A stretch of 64,000 bases of DNA from CAZWDO01 sp964632485 [NCBI: uncultured bacterium] (lineage in GTDB: Bacteria > JAGOEH01). The translations under genes were made by a program, and so were the position numbers. Positions 35,031 to 44,723 of the stretch are shown in pieces. A model generated the notes under the pieces. The model was not told where the DNA came from. It saw only the letters and a list, made by a program, of their open reading frames with translations, and ran no database searches. Location of the stretch: positions 85,867-149,866 of the forward strand of contig CAZWDO010000007.1 of NCBI GenBank assembly GCA_964632485.1, read 5' to 3'. The number at the start of each line of letters is the position of its first letter. Within the stretch, counting starts at the first letter, position 1.

Positions 35031-36674
35031 TCAGGTTGTTTCTTTTTCAAGGCGGTTCATTATGGAAAAAATAAAACTGGCGGAGATCAGGCAGCAAATT
35101 ACAAAAACAGCCCAGACCTGCCAAATCGCAACTTTCCCCCACAATGTGCTTCCAACAAACAGCAACTGGTTGCCAATAGCAGTTGCGCCCAACCAACCAC
35201 CCTGCATAAGACCCTGAAATCGGGGCGGCGAAACTTTAGAAACAAAGGAAAGACCCATGGGACTTAAAAAGAGTTCCGCTACAGTTAAGACAAAATAACT
35301 GGAAATCAACCAATACGCCGACACACGATCGGGCGAGGGGGATCCGCCCAGATCGGCTGGCGAAACCAAATTCAGAGAACCCAAAATTAAAACAATGAAA
35401 CCGACAGCCGCCAGCATCATACCGATCCCAATTTTCCGGGGAGTTGAGGGTTCCTTATCTTTTTTCTGCAGCATCCCGAAAAGTCCCACGACCATTGGCG
35501 TTAACACAACGATAAAAATTGGGTTAAAATGCTGGAAAGTCTCAGGTTCAATCGGGTTGGAAACACTAAAATTGCCATAAAAATAATACAAAGCAACTCC
35601 TCCACCCAACATCAAAACTGCGCTAATCAGTTTACTCCGCAAACCACTCTCTTTTCTCAACAGGAAAAAAAGACCGTAGAGCGCGGCCAGCAGAGCGATA
35701 AAAGACCAGAGATTAAAGAAAATATTCGTAAACGCATCCACGACTTTTACCGTATAATCACGGGCAAAGAACGTCATCGTCAATCCATTCTGATGGAAGG
35801 ACATCCAAAAAAAGATCACAACCAGGAAAACCAAACCCAACGCTTTCAGGCGCTGTTTTTCCTCGGCTTTTGACATTTCCTTTACAGCAGATTGCCCTTT
35901 GGAAGCCATTGCTTTACGGTCAGGTAAATATTGTTTGAAAAGCGCATAGGACAATAAAGAAATCAACATAGCGCCCGCGGCAATTCCAAAGGCATAGTTG
36001 TATCCAGTAGAAAACACATCGATATACTGAACTGCAAAGGCTTTCAGATCCGCCACTGCCACGCCGGTCGCCTTATCGGCCAATTCCTGCAGTTTGACGG
36101 TTTCTGTGATAGTACCGGAGATCATCTGATTGCAAAGAGACGGCAAATCAGCATCGTATTGGAATCCGTTGCGTTCAAGTATCCAGGAACGCATCGAGCG
36201 GGCGGCATTGGGAGCGAAAAAAGCTCCAATATTGATACCCATATAAAAAATACTATAGGCCCTATCTCGTAAATGAGCATACTGAGGTGTATCATACATC
36301 TGCCCGACCAGGGCTTGCAGATTACCCTTAAATAAACCATTCCCGAAAGCTATGACTAGCAGGCCCATTAATGAAACCCACAACCCCAGCCCCGGCAAAG
36401 ACATGATCAGGTAGCCAGCAAACATCGTGACCAGACCCGTAGCGATCACTCCCTTATAGTTCTGAGTTCGATCCGCTAGAAAACCACCCAGTAAGGCTAA
36501 CGCGTAGATCGAAAAATAGAAAATACTGTAAATCATGCCGGCGTTATCCGCGCTCAAATTGAATTTTGCCTGGAGAAACATCACTAAAATGGCCATCATC
36601 GTATAAAAGCCAAACCGTTCTCCCATGTTGGTAAAAAATGCTACATACAAACCTTTAGGATGTCCTTTAAACAT
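35031..36674 (-). CDS. POT/PTR-family peptide:proton symporter
   Basis: The 547-residue, mostly hydrophobic protein has about 12-14 membrane segments and the POT family signatures: GERFGFYTMMAILVMFL at the first helix, FYFSIYALALLGGFLADR, and FGNGLFKGNLQALVGQMYD. These proteins take up di- and tripeptides with protons. The ATG at 36674 follows AAGGAGG. It suits the secreted proteases in the same region (M6 at 23-27 kb, S9 at 29-31 kb), which would release the peptides. An AAACGTTT-centred palindrome overlaps its ribosome site and may be an operator. Confidence 0.93.
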   Translation of the reverse strand: MFKGHPKGLYVAFFTNMGERFGFYTMMAILVMFLQAKFNLSADNAGMIYSIFYFSIYALALLGGFLADRTQNYKGVIATGLVTMFAGYLIMSLPGLGLWVSLMGLLVIAFGNGLFKGNLQALVGQMYDTPQYAHLRDRAYSIFYMGINIGAFFAPNAARSMRSWILERNGFQYDADLPSLCNQMISGTITETVKLQELADKATGVAVADLKAFAVQYIDVFSTGYNYAFGIAAGAMLISLLSYALFKQYLPDRKAMASKGQSAVKEMSKAEEKQRLKALGLVFLVVIFFWMSFHQNGLTMTFFARDYTVKVVDAFTNIFFNLWSFIALLAALYGLFFLLRKESGLRSKLISAVLMLGGGVALYYFYGNFSVSNPIEPETFQHFNPIFIVVLTPMVVGLFGMLQKKDKEPSTPRKIGIGMMLAAVGFIVLILGSLNLVSPADLGGSPSPDRVSAYWLISSYFVLTVAELFLSPMGLSFVSKVSPPRFQGLMQGGWLGATAIGNQLLFVGSTLWGKVAIWQVWAVFVICCLISASFIFSIMNRLEKETT

Positions 36675-37024
36675 ACGCCTCCTTAAACGTTTAATGGTTT
36701 AAAATTTTTTTGATACTACAACCGGGGATACATAATATCATATCGATTCCCACACAATAAATTCGTTCATTAAAACACTCAGTATTATGTCCAAGCTCAG
36801 ACAAATCAACCCTGGTTTTCGGAATAGACCATCCCAGCTCACTAAAGGTGAAATGATAAAATCGGAGCACTTATAAAAATACTCTAAAAACCGAATAACC
36901 TGTTTCTTATTTCCTATATAATCGTTTTTTTTTACAAGTCAAGATATTTTTTTATTCTACAGCATTTGAAAGATTATTCATCCACTAAAATTATTAAAAA
37001 CTAAAGGGAACCAAAAAAAAGAGA
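36675..37024. other. AT-rich intergenic region between transporter and acc genes
   Basis: No gene is seen. It holds the transporter's likely promoter on the minus strand (TTGACT 36942-36937, 16 bases, TATATA 36920-36915), giving a leader of about 230 bases, and the palindrome at 36683-36694. The far end leads into the acc promoter. Confidence 0.5.
36683..36694. promoter_or_regulatory. Palindrome TTAAACGTTTAA at the transporter start
   Basis: A perfect 12-base palindrome centred on CG overlaps the AAGGAGG ribosome site of the POT gene. A near copy (GTTAAACGTTTAC) sits at the same position upstream of the TonB receptor gene at 51558-51570. CG-centred palindromes of this kind are bound by LacI-family regulators. 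Confidence 0.35.
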
Positions 37025-37053
37025 TTGACAAAAAGTGAAAAAAGGATTATTAT
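37025..37053 (+). promoter_or_regulatory. Promoter of the accBCDA operon
   Basis: TTGACA (37025-37030), 17 bases, TATTAT (37048-37053). It precedes a leader of ~165 bases that contains an 18-codon ORF before accB. Confidence 0.8.
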
Positions 37054-37076
37054 CATATTTAAGAGGAGTTATTAGT

Positions 37077-37133
37077 ATGGATAAAGAAGCGTATCATTAT
37101 ACTAAAAAAGCAAAATTAGTCGTTCAGAATTAA
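37077..37133 (+). CDS. 18-residue leader ORF upstream of accB
   Basis: A short ORF with a strong ribosome site (GAGGAG, nine bases upstream of the ATG) encodes MDKEAYHYTKKAKLVVQN and stops 94 bases before accB. The only promoter nearby reads straight into it, so it should be translated. No known family is recognised. Possible leader peptide controlling the acc genes, or a small functional peptide. Two alternative short hairpins (37150-37166 and 37162-37201) share the same strand segment between it and accB. Confidence 0.5.
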   Translation: MDKEAYHYTKKAKLVVQN

Positions 37134-37227
37134 TGACAAAAAAGGGCTGACCATTAGCCGGATGGTTCGATCAAAACGGATACAAAAGGCATATCAACCA
37201 TACAAGCAACCTATAAGGAGAGATGAT

Positions 37228-37686
37228 ATGTGTGATACAAAACCCAATATAAAAGAAATCATGGTTGTATTTTCTACCTCCCGGATCGATTATTTTCGCA
37301 TGAAACAGGGGGATATGGAATTGGAAATGATCAAAAAAACAGTTGGAAGCGAGAAGCGTCAGAGTGAACCCGAGAAAGAAAGCCGGGAAGTTGAATTCGC
37401 GCCGATTGTTCCGGCAAGGGCCCTTGAGCCGGAAGCCGAAGAAAAAACTCACCTGATAACATCCCCGATCCCAGGAACTTTCTATCGCGCCCCGGCTCCA
37501 GGAGAAAAACCGTTTGTCCATAAAGGAGATATGGTGAAAGACGGTGATCTATTATGTATCATCGAAGCGATGAAAGTGATGAATAAAATTGAAGCGGATA
37601 TGGCCGGTGAAATTCTGGAGATTCTGTTAGACGATAGCGCTCAAGTCGAGTATGGAACTCCCTTATTCAAGCTGAAAGCATTCTGA
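37228..37686 (+). CDS. accB: Biotin carboxyl carrier protein of acetyl-CoA carboxylase
   Basis: This 152-residue protein carries the biotin that shuttles CO2 between AccC and AccD-AccA, the first step of fatty acid synthesis. The C-terminal biotinyl domain begins near 75 and has the biotinylation motif EAMKVMN with Lys116. The N-terminal half is a short charged helix and linker. I chose the ATG at 37228 because AAGGAG lies seven bases upstream; a longer frame from 37162 lacks one and overlaps the leader structures. accC follows after seven bases. Confidence 0.95.
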   Translation: MCDTKPNIKEIMVVFSTSRIDYFRMKQGDMELEMIKKTVGSEKRQSEPEKESREVEFAPIVPARALEPEAEEKTHLITSPIPGTFYRAPAPGEKPFVHKGDMVKDGDLLCIIEAMKVMNKIEADMAGEILEILLDDSAQVEYGTPLFKLKAF

Positions 37687-37693
37687 GGCGCCT

Positions 37694-39043
37694 ATGTTTC
37701 AACGAATTTTGATTGCCAACCGCGGAGAAATTGCTCTCCGGGTCATCCGCACTTGTCATGAATTGGGAATTGAAACCGTTGCCGTTTATTCCGAAGCTGA
37801 TCGGGATGCCTTGCACGTAAAAATGTCAGATCGCGCGATCTGCATTGGGCCTGCATCGCCGGTGAAAAGCTATTTAAACGCCCAGAATATTTTATCAGCC
37901 GCTGTATTGAGCGGAGCGGAAGCGATCCATCCGGGATTTGGTTTTTTATCTGAAAACCACGAATTTGCGCGGCAATGCGAAGATATTGGCATCCGTTTTA
38001 TCGGTCCGGATTCACGCGTAATTCATCAACTGGGCCAGAAACTTACCGCAAAAACGATCATGGCGGAACATGGCCTGGCATCGATTCCCGGCTCTTCCCG
38101 CGCGTATATCGACGCGGAGGAAGCTCTGATCGAAGCTCAAAAAATCGGATTTCCCCTGGTTATCAAAGCTGTTTCCGGAGGAGGGGGCCGCGGAATCCGC
38201 CTGATACGAGAACCCGCCGATTTTCAAAGGGAATTCCAGGAAGCGTCCCATGAAGCTAAAATCGCATTCAAAGACCCTTTTCTCTATATTGAAAAATTTT
38301 TGGAAAACCCTAAACACATTGAATTTCAAATATTAGCAGATGGATTTGGCAATTGCATTCACCTCGGAGAACGCGACTGTTCATGCCAGCGACGAAAACA
38401 AAAAATCATAGAAGAAACACCCTCTCCGGTGATTCGAAAAACCCAACGCGAAGAGATCGGGAAAAAAATAACCTCAGTTCTTGCCAAGATTGGATATACC
38501 AGCGCGGGGACCATTGAATTCTTGTATGAATCCGGCAATTTTTACTTTATGGAGATGAACACGCGGATCCAGGTGGAACATCCCATCAGTGAAATGGTAA
38601 GCGGGATAGATATCGTCCGGGAACAGATTCGCATTGCCGCCGGCGAGGAACTCGCATTTAAACAAAAAGAGGTCATCCTCCGCGGACACGCCATTGAGTG
38701 CCGCATCAATGCTGAAGACCCGGCCCGTAATTTTCTGCCGTTTAGTGGAACAGTTGAGTCAGTAATTTTCCCCGGAGGACCGGGAATCAGGGTAGACAGC
38801 GCTATTTATCCGGGATATCGCATTCCCCCATTTTACGATTCAATGATTGCCAAAATTATCGCCTTTGATGTAACCCGGGACCGGACAATTGCCAAAATGA
38901 TGCGCGCCATCAATGAATTTACTATCGATGGTATCTATTGCAATAAAAACTTTATTATGAAAATCTTACAACACCCCGAATTTATTCAAGGTCAATACGC
39001 TATCAATTTCATTGATCAGCAAATGCCGGCCCTATTTAACTAA
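37694..39043 (+). CDS. accC: Biotin carboxylase subunit of acetyl-CoA carboxylase
   Basis: AccC uses ATP and bicarbonate to carboxylate the biotin of AccB. The 449-residue protein matches E. coli AccC in length. Seen are the N-terminal NRGEIALRVIRTCHELGI, the ATP-grasp glycine loop KAVSGGGGRGIRL near 158-170, HLGERDCSCQRRKQK and the catalytic EMNTRIQVEHPISEMV. It follows accB by seven bases. Confidence 0.97.
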   Translation: MFQRILIANRGEIALRVIRTCHELGIETVAVYSEADRDALHVKMSDRAICIGPASPVKSYLNAQNILSAAVLSGAEAIHPGFGFLSENHEFARQCEDIGIRFIGPDSRVIHQLGQKLTAKTIMAEHGLASIPGSSRAYIDAEEALIEAQKIGFPLVIKAVSGGGGRGIRLIREPADFQREFQEASHEAKIAFKDPFLYIEKFLENPKHIEFQILADGFGNCIHLGERDCSCQRRKQKIIEETPSPVIRKTQREEIGKKITSVLAKIGYTSAGTIEFLYESGNFYFMEMNTRIQVEHPISEMVSGIDIVREQIRIAAGEELAFKQKEVILRGHAIECRINAEDPARNFLPFSGTVESVIFPGGPGIRVDSAIYPGYRIPPFYDSMIAKIIAFDVTRDRTIAKMMRAINEFTIDGIYCNKNFIMKILQHPEFIQGQYAINFIDQQMPALFN

Positions 39044-39190
39044 ATGTTTCTCGCCCTTTTAAAAAAAATACGCGGGAATGGGGAAGAACCGGTATCAGAA
39101 TCGGACTGATGACCCATCGTCGCATACAACCAAAAACCCTCTCAATTCTCGATAATAGGGAGAGAAAAAGAAGGAGAAAACGGACGAACT

Positions 39191-40045
39191 ATGAATCTGC
39201 CACACATTATAAAAAATTTATTCCATTCTAAATCTAAAAGTGACAACCGCATCAATGTTCCTGACCACATGTTCACGCAATGCGATGGATGCAAGCAGAT
39301 GGTGTATCAAAAAAAAATTACGGAGAATAGTGGGATTTGTCCCGAATGTGGACGCCATTTTCGTATCACTTGCCGTCAATGGTTAGACCTTTTATGCGAC
39401 GAGAACAGTTTTCAACCCATGTTCATGGATTTACAAACCGAAGATGCGCTCCATTTTCCCGGATATCAGGAGAAACTAAAAAAAATGTATCAACAGGGAC
39501 AAAATGAGGCGATTCAGACCGGGCATTGCCTCATTGACGGAATAGCGGCATTTATCGGAATTATGGATACCGATTTTATCATGGGATCCATGGGAGCGGT
39601 CGTGGGAGAACGGATTGCCCTGCTTTTTGAACAGGGACTTGAACGCCGGCAACCGGTGATTATTGTCAGTCGTTCAGGCGGCGCCCGGATGCATGAAGGC
39701 GTCATCTCACTCATGCAAATGGCGAAGACCGCCGCGGCCATCAAAAAATTCCAGGACGGCGGCAACCTTTATCTGTCCGTATTATCAGATCCGACAACCG
39801 GAGGTGTTTCCGCTTCATTTGCCATGCTGGGCAATCTTATTATCGCCGAACCCGAAGCCCTGATCGGATTTGCCGGACCCCGTGTGATCCAACAAACCAT
39901 CCGCCAGAACCTGCCAGAGGGATTTCAGCGTTCCGAATTTTTATTGAAAAAAGGGTTCATCGATACGATAATCGCCCGCAACCGTCTTAAAACCGCCCTT
40001 TCTCAATTGTTAAGACTCCACGGTTATCACCCATCCAATATTTAA
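39191..40045 (+). CDS. accD: Acetyl-CoA carboxylase carboxyltransferase subunit beta
   Basis: AccD with AccA transfers the carboxyl group from biotin to acetyl-CoA. The 284-residue protein has the zinc ribbon with Cys31, Cys34, Cys50 and Cys53, then the carboxyltransferase core with SRSGGARMHEGVISLMQM and DPTTGGVSASFAMLGN. GAAGGAG lies upstream of the ATG, and the 147-base gap after accC has no visible gene or terminator. Confidence 0.97.
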   Translation: MNLPHIIKNLFHSKSKSDNRINVPDHMFTQCDGCKQMVYQKKITENSGICPECGRHFRITCRQWLDLLCDENSFQPMFMDLQTEDALHFPGYQEKLKKMYQQGQNEAIQTGHCLIDGIAAFIGIMDTDFIMGSMGAVVGERIALLFEQGLERRQPVIIVSRSGGARMHEGVISLMQMAKTAAAIKKFQDGGNLYLSVLSDPTTGGVSASFAMLGNLIIAEPEALIGFAGPRVIQQTIRQNLPEGFQRSEFLLKKGFIDTIIARNRLKTALSQLLRLHGYHPSNI

Positions 40046-40067
40046 CATTTCACCCGGATATATAGTT

Positions 40068-41096
40068 ATGAATGAAAAAGAACTCATTAAAAAAATTAAT
40101 TATCTTCGCGAAGAAGCATCGAAACAGGGCATTGATATCCATGAAGAAATACAGCGATTGGAAAAGAAAATCGATGCTGTTCATTTAATAGAAGAGATAG
40201 AACCCGTCTCCGAAGATGCCTGGAGTTGTGTTAAACAATCCCGATTGCTTGAACGCCCCAAAGCCCAGGACATAGTCGCCGGGCTGGTCACCGATTTTAT
40301 CGAACTACATGGGGACCGCAACTATGGAGATGATCCGGCGATACTGGGTGGAATTGCGTTTTTCGGCGAAATTCCAGTTACGATTATCGCGACCCGCAAG
40401 GGTAAAAATTTGAAAGAAAACCAACTCTACAACTTTGGCATGCCCCAGGCGGAAGGATATCGTAAAGCGCTTCGCCTGGTCAAAGAAGCGGCTCGATTTA
40501 ATCGTCCGGTTTTATTTATCATCGATACTCCCGGGGCCTATCCGGGAATAGAAGCCGAAGAGCGCGGGATTGCCGAAGCGATCGCCCGCAATTTGCTGGA
40601 ATTTTCAGCAATCCCATCCCCCATGATCGCTGTGATCACTGGGGAAGGAGGTTCCGGCGGCGCGCTTGCATTAGCGGTGTGTGATCGCATCTATATGCTG
40701 GAAAACGCCATCTTTTCAGTCATCTCGCCCGAAGGATGCGCCTCGATCCTTTTCAAAGACCCAAGCAAAGCGCCTCAAGCCGCACAATCTCTTCATCTGA
40801 CAGCCTTGGCGCTAAAAAAACTGAATCTAATCGACGCAATTATTGAAGAAGGACCCGGTATTGACGTGAATGCGGAAATTGGAATGCTTAATCTAAAAGA
40901 GCAAATTGCGGCGGATTTAAAAATTCTGAGGGAACTTCCCCCTGATCAACTGATCGCCCAACGCTACCAGAAGTATCGCCAAGTCGGTTCCTATTCACAC
41001 CTGGAGTTGCCCCAACCCCGACTCACTCTCTGGAAAAAACTGACTGCGTGGTTTTGGAAAAAAATTAAAAAACTCCTTTTCAAAACCACACAATAG
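40068..41096 (+). CDS. accA: Acetyl-CoA carboxylase carboxyltransferase subunit alpha
   Basis: AccA is the partner of AccD. The 342-residue protein has the N-terminal helical region, LHGDRNYGDDPAILGG, DTPGAYPGIEAEERG, GEGGSGGALALAVCDRIYML and SPEGCASILFKD, all typical. A Lys/Trp-rich tail of about 20 residues at the C-terminus is longer than in E. coli. It closes the accBCDA operon. Confidence 0.97.
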   Translation: MNEKELIKKINYLREEASKQGIDIHEEIQRLEKKIDAVHLIEEIEPVSEDAWSCVKQSRLLERPKAQDIVAGLVTDFIELHGDRNYGDDPAILGGIAFFGEIPVTIIATRKGKNLKENQLYNFGMPQAEGYRKALRLVKEAARFNRPVLFIIDTPGAYPGIEAEERGIAEAIARNLLEFSAIPSPMIAVITGEGGSGGALALAVCDRIYMLENAIFSVISPEGCASILFKDPSKAPQAAQSLHLTALALKKLNLIDAIIEEGPGIDVNAEIGMLNLKEQIAADLKILRELPPDQLIAQRYQKYRQVGSYSHLELPQPRLTLWKKLTAWFWKKIKKLLFKTTQ

Positions 41097-41237
41097 CGCT
41101 ATACATTCATCATTTCGGCAAAATCAGACAATCCGGCTCCATACCGCTCCCATGGATTTCATTCGCCGAGCGGCAAATTCCGGAACAACCCGTTTGTGAT
41201 TTTCTCATTGGCCCGGATAAATACCAATTTTGACCAA

Positions 41238-43298
41238 CTATGAAACAGTTTCAATTTTTCCACCACGATAAAGAAGATGATAGATTTTTTTTGATAAGGT
41301 ATCAATAGATAATGGTTTATGGATAAAATCGGTCATCCCGGAATTCAAACTATCCAGAACGCTCTGATCCTGTTCAAAACCGGACATCAAAAGCACTTTT
41401 GCCAGGGGATTAATACTTCTTATTTCACTTAGGGTCTCTATCCCTCCCTTTTTAGGCATCATAACATCCAATAACACAATATCGATCACGGCATGACGCT
41501 TACAATAAATCTCCATGGCTTCTTCCCCATCCTGGGCGCAAATGGTCCGATATCCGCATTCAGTCAAAATTTCCCCAGCCAGTCCCCGCATGATCTCCTC
41601 ATCATCCACCACTAAAATTAATCCGCTGCCCCTCATTATCTCTGATTCTTCGGTTACCTTTTTTTTGATTTCATCCATATTAAGCACCGGGAAATAAACA
41701 TTAAAAACCGAACCGATACCAATTTCCGAATCAATTTTAATAAATCCCCGATGTTGTTTAATAATGTTACTAACCATCACCAAACCGAGACCACTGCCAT
41801 TATTTTTTTGCTTGGTCGTAAAAAAAGGGTCGAAAATTTTAGTGAGATTATCCCGGGGAATCCCTACTCCCGTATCAGAGATAATAACTTTCCAGTAATC
41901 AACGGCTTCCGCATCGGGATTCGCCTGGACAATCTCGTCTCCGTAAGTGATAAAATCAATTTTAATACCCAAAATACCTCCCTGACGCTGGTTTTCACTG
42001 CGCATCAGCGTCATAGCATGATATGCGTTGAGCATCAAATTTAAAAAAACCTGTTCCAATTGAGTTAGATCCGCTTTTACCAGGGTACTGGTTTTTGGTA
42101 AATCCGGATGGACCACTACACAGCTATTAAAACTGTTTTTGCACAGTTTATAAACATTGGCAATCACATCGCGCAAATCCACGGGATCGTAATGAGCCTC
42201 ATTTTTCCGTACCAGGGAGAGCAGATGCTGAACAATATCAATAGCTCGTTCTCCAGATTGGCCAATGGTTTCCAGATATTTTTCCAATTCATCTTTTTTC
42301 AAATTTTCATATTTTTTTATCTTATATTGCAGGACGGAAAGAGTCCCCGTTATCCCGCTAAGGACATTGTTAAAATCATGGGCCAACCCGCCAGCCAGAG
42401 TGCCAACGGTTTCCAGTTTCTGCGCCCGCTGCAACTGTTCCTCTTTGCTGACCATTTCAGTAATATCATCCAACCGAAACCCGACGGCTTTCACAAAATT
42501 TTCCTCAATGATCGGGAATATGGAAACGTTGAAATAAAACTCGCCGATTGCTTCAAATTTTTCATTTTGGTAAAAACTGGCTTTACCATTATTTAAAATC
42601 CGTTGGCAATCTTCTCTGAATTTTATAATCCAGGGCGCTTTCTCCCAGAGCAGGCTTCCAAAAGCCTCTTTTTCCTCAATTCCGGTCAACTGGACCGCGG
42701 CATGATTCCAATTTGTTATTTTCCCATCCGAATCAATGGAAAAGAGAACAGATGGCATGGAATCAATTATACTATTCAAATAATTGCGGATATTTTGCAA
42801 CTCCACACCGATTTTTTTATGTTCTTCGATTTCCCGGCGCAACAATTCCGTATTCAATCTCAATTCCGCTGTCCGCACTTTCACCATATTTTCCAGATTC
42901 GAACGCATTCGGTATAATTCAAGGAATACCCTCACCTTGCTTAAGAGAATAAACTCATTATAGGGTTTAAAGATAAAATCGACGGCGCCGGTTTCATAGC
43001 CATGGATTTCCTTGGATTCTTCGCGGTCGATAGCGGTTACAAAGATAATTGGGATGCTGGCGGTTCGTTCATCGAACTTGAGGTACTCAGCTACTTCATA
43101 TCCATTCATTTCGGGCATTTGCACATCCAGAATGATAACGGCGAATTCATGGTCCAAAGTTGCTGACAACGCGGCATTTCCGCAGTTTGCCCGAATTACG
43201 GCGGCATCGACTTTACGCAATATTTTCTCCAGCGCCAACAAGTTTTCCGGGATATCATCGACGATCAGAATGTAGGGTTTATCAGTTTTAACTTTCAT
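41238..43298 (-). CDS. Hybrid histidine kinase: receiver - PAS - kinase - receiver
   Basis: The 686-residue soluble protein has an N-terminal receiver (1-120, phosphorylation Asp in ILDVQMPEMNG), a short coiled coil, a PAS domain (about 175-285, MPSVLFSIDSDGKITNWN), a NtrB/HDFN-type kinase core with the phospho-His in AGGLAHDFNNVLSG near 300, an ATPase domain with NLMLNAYHAM and DTGVGIP, FFTTKQKNNGSGLGL, and a C-terminal receiver (LLDVMMPKKGG). It overlaps cheB by four bases and is the last gene of the TonB-YfiR-kinase operon, so it is a likely downstream relay of the large kinase. Confidence 0.93.
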   Translation of the reverse strand: MKVKTDKPYILIVDDIPENLLALEKILRKVDAAVIRANCGNAALSATLDHEFAVIILDVQMPEMNGYEVAEYLKFDERTASIPIIFVTAIDREESKEIHGYETGAVDFIFKPYNEFILLSKVRVFLELYRMRSNLENMVKVRTAELRLNTELLRREIEEHKKIGVELQNIRNYLNSIIDSMPSVLFSIDSDGKITNWNHAAVQLTGIEEKEAFGSLLWEKAPWIIKFREDCQRILNNGKASFYQNEKFEAIGEFYFNVSIFPIIEENFVKAVGFRLDDITEMVSKEEQLQRAQKLETVGTLAGGLAHDFNNVLSGITGTLSVLQYKIKKYENLKKDELEKYLETIGQSGERAIDIVQHLLSLVRKNEAHYDPVDLRDVIANVYKLCKNSFNSCVVVHPDLPKTSTLVKADLTQLEQVFLNLMLNAYHAMTLMRSENQRQGGILGIKIDFITYGDEIVQANPDAEAVDYWKVIISDTGVGIPRDNLTKIFDPFFTTKQKNNGSGLGLVMVSNIIKQHRGFIKIDSEIGIGSVFNVYFPVLNMDEIKKKVTEESEIMRGSGLILVVDDEEIMRGLAGEILTECGYRTICAQDGEEAMEIYCKRHAVIDIVLLDVMMPKKGGIETLSEIRSINPLAKVLLMSGFEQDQSVLDSLNSGMTDFIHKPLSIDTLSKKIYHLLYRGGKIETVS

Positions 43299-43882
43299 AA
43301 CTCATCCTTGAATAAACTCATTACAAATTTTGGAATCTCATCCAGCAACAAGATAAAGTCCACCTTTCCACTTCTAATAGCCGATTGGGGCATCAGATCG
43401 ATTTCTGCCTCCAGCGGGTCCTGAGCAATCGTCAACCCGCCCCGTTCCTTAATCGTCCGAATTCCCTGAGTGCCGTCCTGGCTCGCTCCGGTCAGAATAA
43501 TTCCGATCAGACCGTTGCCAAAGGCCTCCGCTGCTGTCTCAAAAAGAACATCAATAGAGGGTCTTGAAAAATTTACCGGTTTTCCACTACATAAAGATAA
43601 GGTATAGTCCGTTTCCACTAAAAGATGATATCCGGCGGGAGCAATATAGACGTACCCGGTCTGGATCGGTTCCTTATCTTCTGCTTCCTTGACAGTCAAT
43701 TGACATTTTTTATTCAATGATTCTGTCATATAATTCCCGGATACATCCAAACGATGTTGAACGATCAGGATTGGCAAGCCAAATTCAACGCTGAAACGGG
43801 GTAAAATATGATGCAAAGCAGTGAATCCTCCGGCAGAAACCCCGATAACAACGGCTTTCCATTGTCGTGTTTGGGTAATCAT
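43295..43882 (-). CDS. cheB: Stand-alone CheB methylesterase domain
   Basis: CheB removes methyl groups (or deamidates) chemoreceptors. This 195-residue protein has only the catalytic domain, with no receiver. The triad is Ser in GVSAGGF, His in VQHRLD and Asp in GASQDGTQG. It overlaps both neighbours by four bases. No cheA or cheW is in the operon, so it may act on the coiled-coil region of the large kinase or on a distant receptor. Confidence 0.94.
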   Translation of the reverse strand: MITQTRQWKAVVIGVSAGGFTALHHILPRFSVEFGLPILIVQHRLDVSGNYMTESLNKKCQLTVKEAEDKEPIQTGYVYIAPAGYHLLVETDYTLSLCSGKPVNFSRPSIDVLFETAAEAFGNGLIGIILTGASQDGTQGIRTIKERGGLTIAQDPLEAEIDLMPQSAIRSGKVDFILLLDEIPKFVMSLFKDEL

Positions 43883-44712
43883 TCATCCACCTGTTTTTTT
43901 TGAAAAATTTTCTCATGTTCGTCGATCGTATGAAATTGATTTGCCACAACTGACAATTTAAGAGTTTCACTTCGTCCGAGGCAAAGAAAACCATTATGGC
44001 ATAAACTTTTTTCAAAAAGGCGAAATACCCGGTTCTGCAATTCCCGGGTGAAATAGATTAAAACATTACGGCATAAAACAAGGTTCATTTCACCGAAAGA
44101 ATCATCGGTAACCAGATTATGGCTGGCAAAAACAATATTTTCTTTCAATTTTCGATCAAAAATGACATTGGCATGATCGGAATGGAAATATTCACCAAAG
44201 GAACGAGTTCCCCCGGCGCTATGATAATTCGAGGTGTATTCCTTAATATGTTCGATGGAATAGATGCCTTCTTTGGCTTTTTCTAAGACTTCGTCATTAA
44301 AATCAGTCGCGTAAATCAGGCACTTATCATAGAATTCCACTTCCTTTAAAAGGATCGCCAGAGAATAAACCTCTTCGCCGGTGGCGCACCCCGCTACCCA
44401 AATTTTAACAAAGGGATAGGTTTTCAGATACGGGACTATATTTTTTTTCAGGGAAAGATAAAATTCCGGATTACGAAACATTTCAGTTACATTGACGGAG
44501 AGGTGAATAAAAAAAAGATTAAAAAATTCCGGGTCATACAAAATTTTCGAAATCATTTGCGAAATATACTCCATCCCGGAATGCTCGAATCCCCCCCAAA
44601 TCCGGCGTTTTAGGGAAGCGCGGGCATATTGGTGGAAATCATAGCCATAACGTCTGAAAATGGCATCAATCAGCAGGTCGATTTCAATCTCTTCTATCTT
44701 ATTTTTATCCAT
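43879..44712 (-). CDS. cheR: CheR protein methyltransferase
   Basis: CheR methylates glutamates in receptor-type helices using S-adenosylmethionine. The 277-residue protein has the N-terminal all-alpha domain, the SAM motif VAGCATGEEVYSLAI near 106-120, IYATDFNDEVLEKA, and the NLVLCRNVLIYFT motif. The ATG at 44712 follows AAAAGGA; a longer start at 44733 would overlap the kinase gene. cheB overlaps its stop by four bases. Confidence 0.95.
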   Translation of the reverse strand: MDKNKIEEIEIDLLIDAIFRRYGYDFHQYARASLKRRIWGGFEHSGMEYISQMISKILYDPEFFNLFFIHLSVNVTEMFRNPEFYLSLKKNIVPYLKTYPFVKIWVAGCATGEEVYSLAILLKEVEFYDKCLIYATDFNDEVLEKAKEGIYSIEHIKEYTSNYHSAGGTRSFGEYFHSDHANVIFDRKLKENIVFASHNLVTDDSFGEMNLVLCRNVLIYFTRELQNRVFRLFEKSLCHNGFLCLGRSETLKLSVVANQFHTIDEHEKIFQKKQVDE

Positions 44713-44723
44713 AGGAATTCCTT

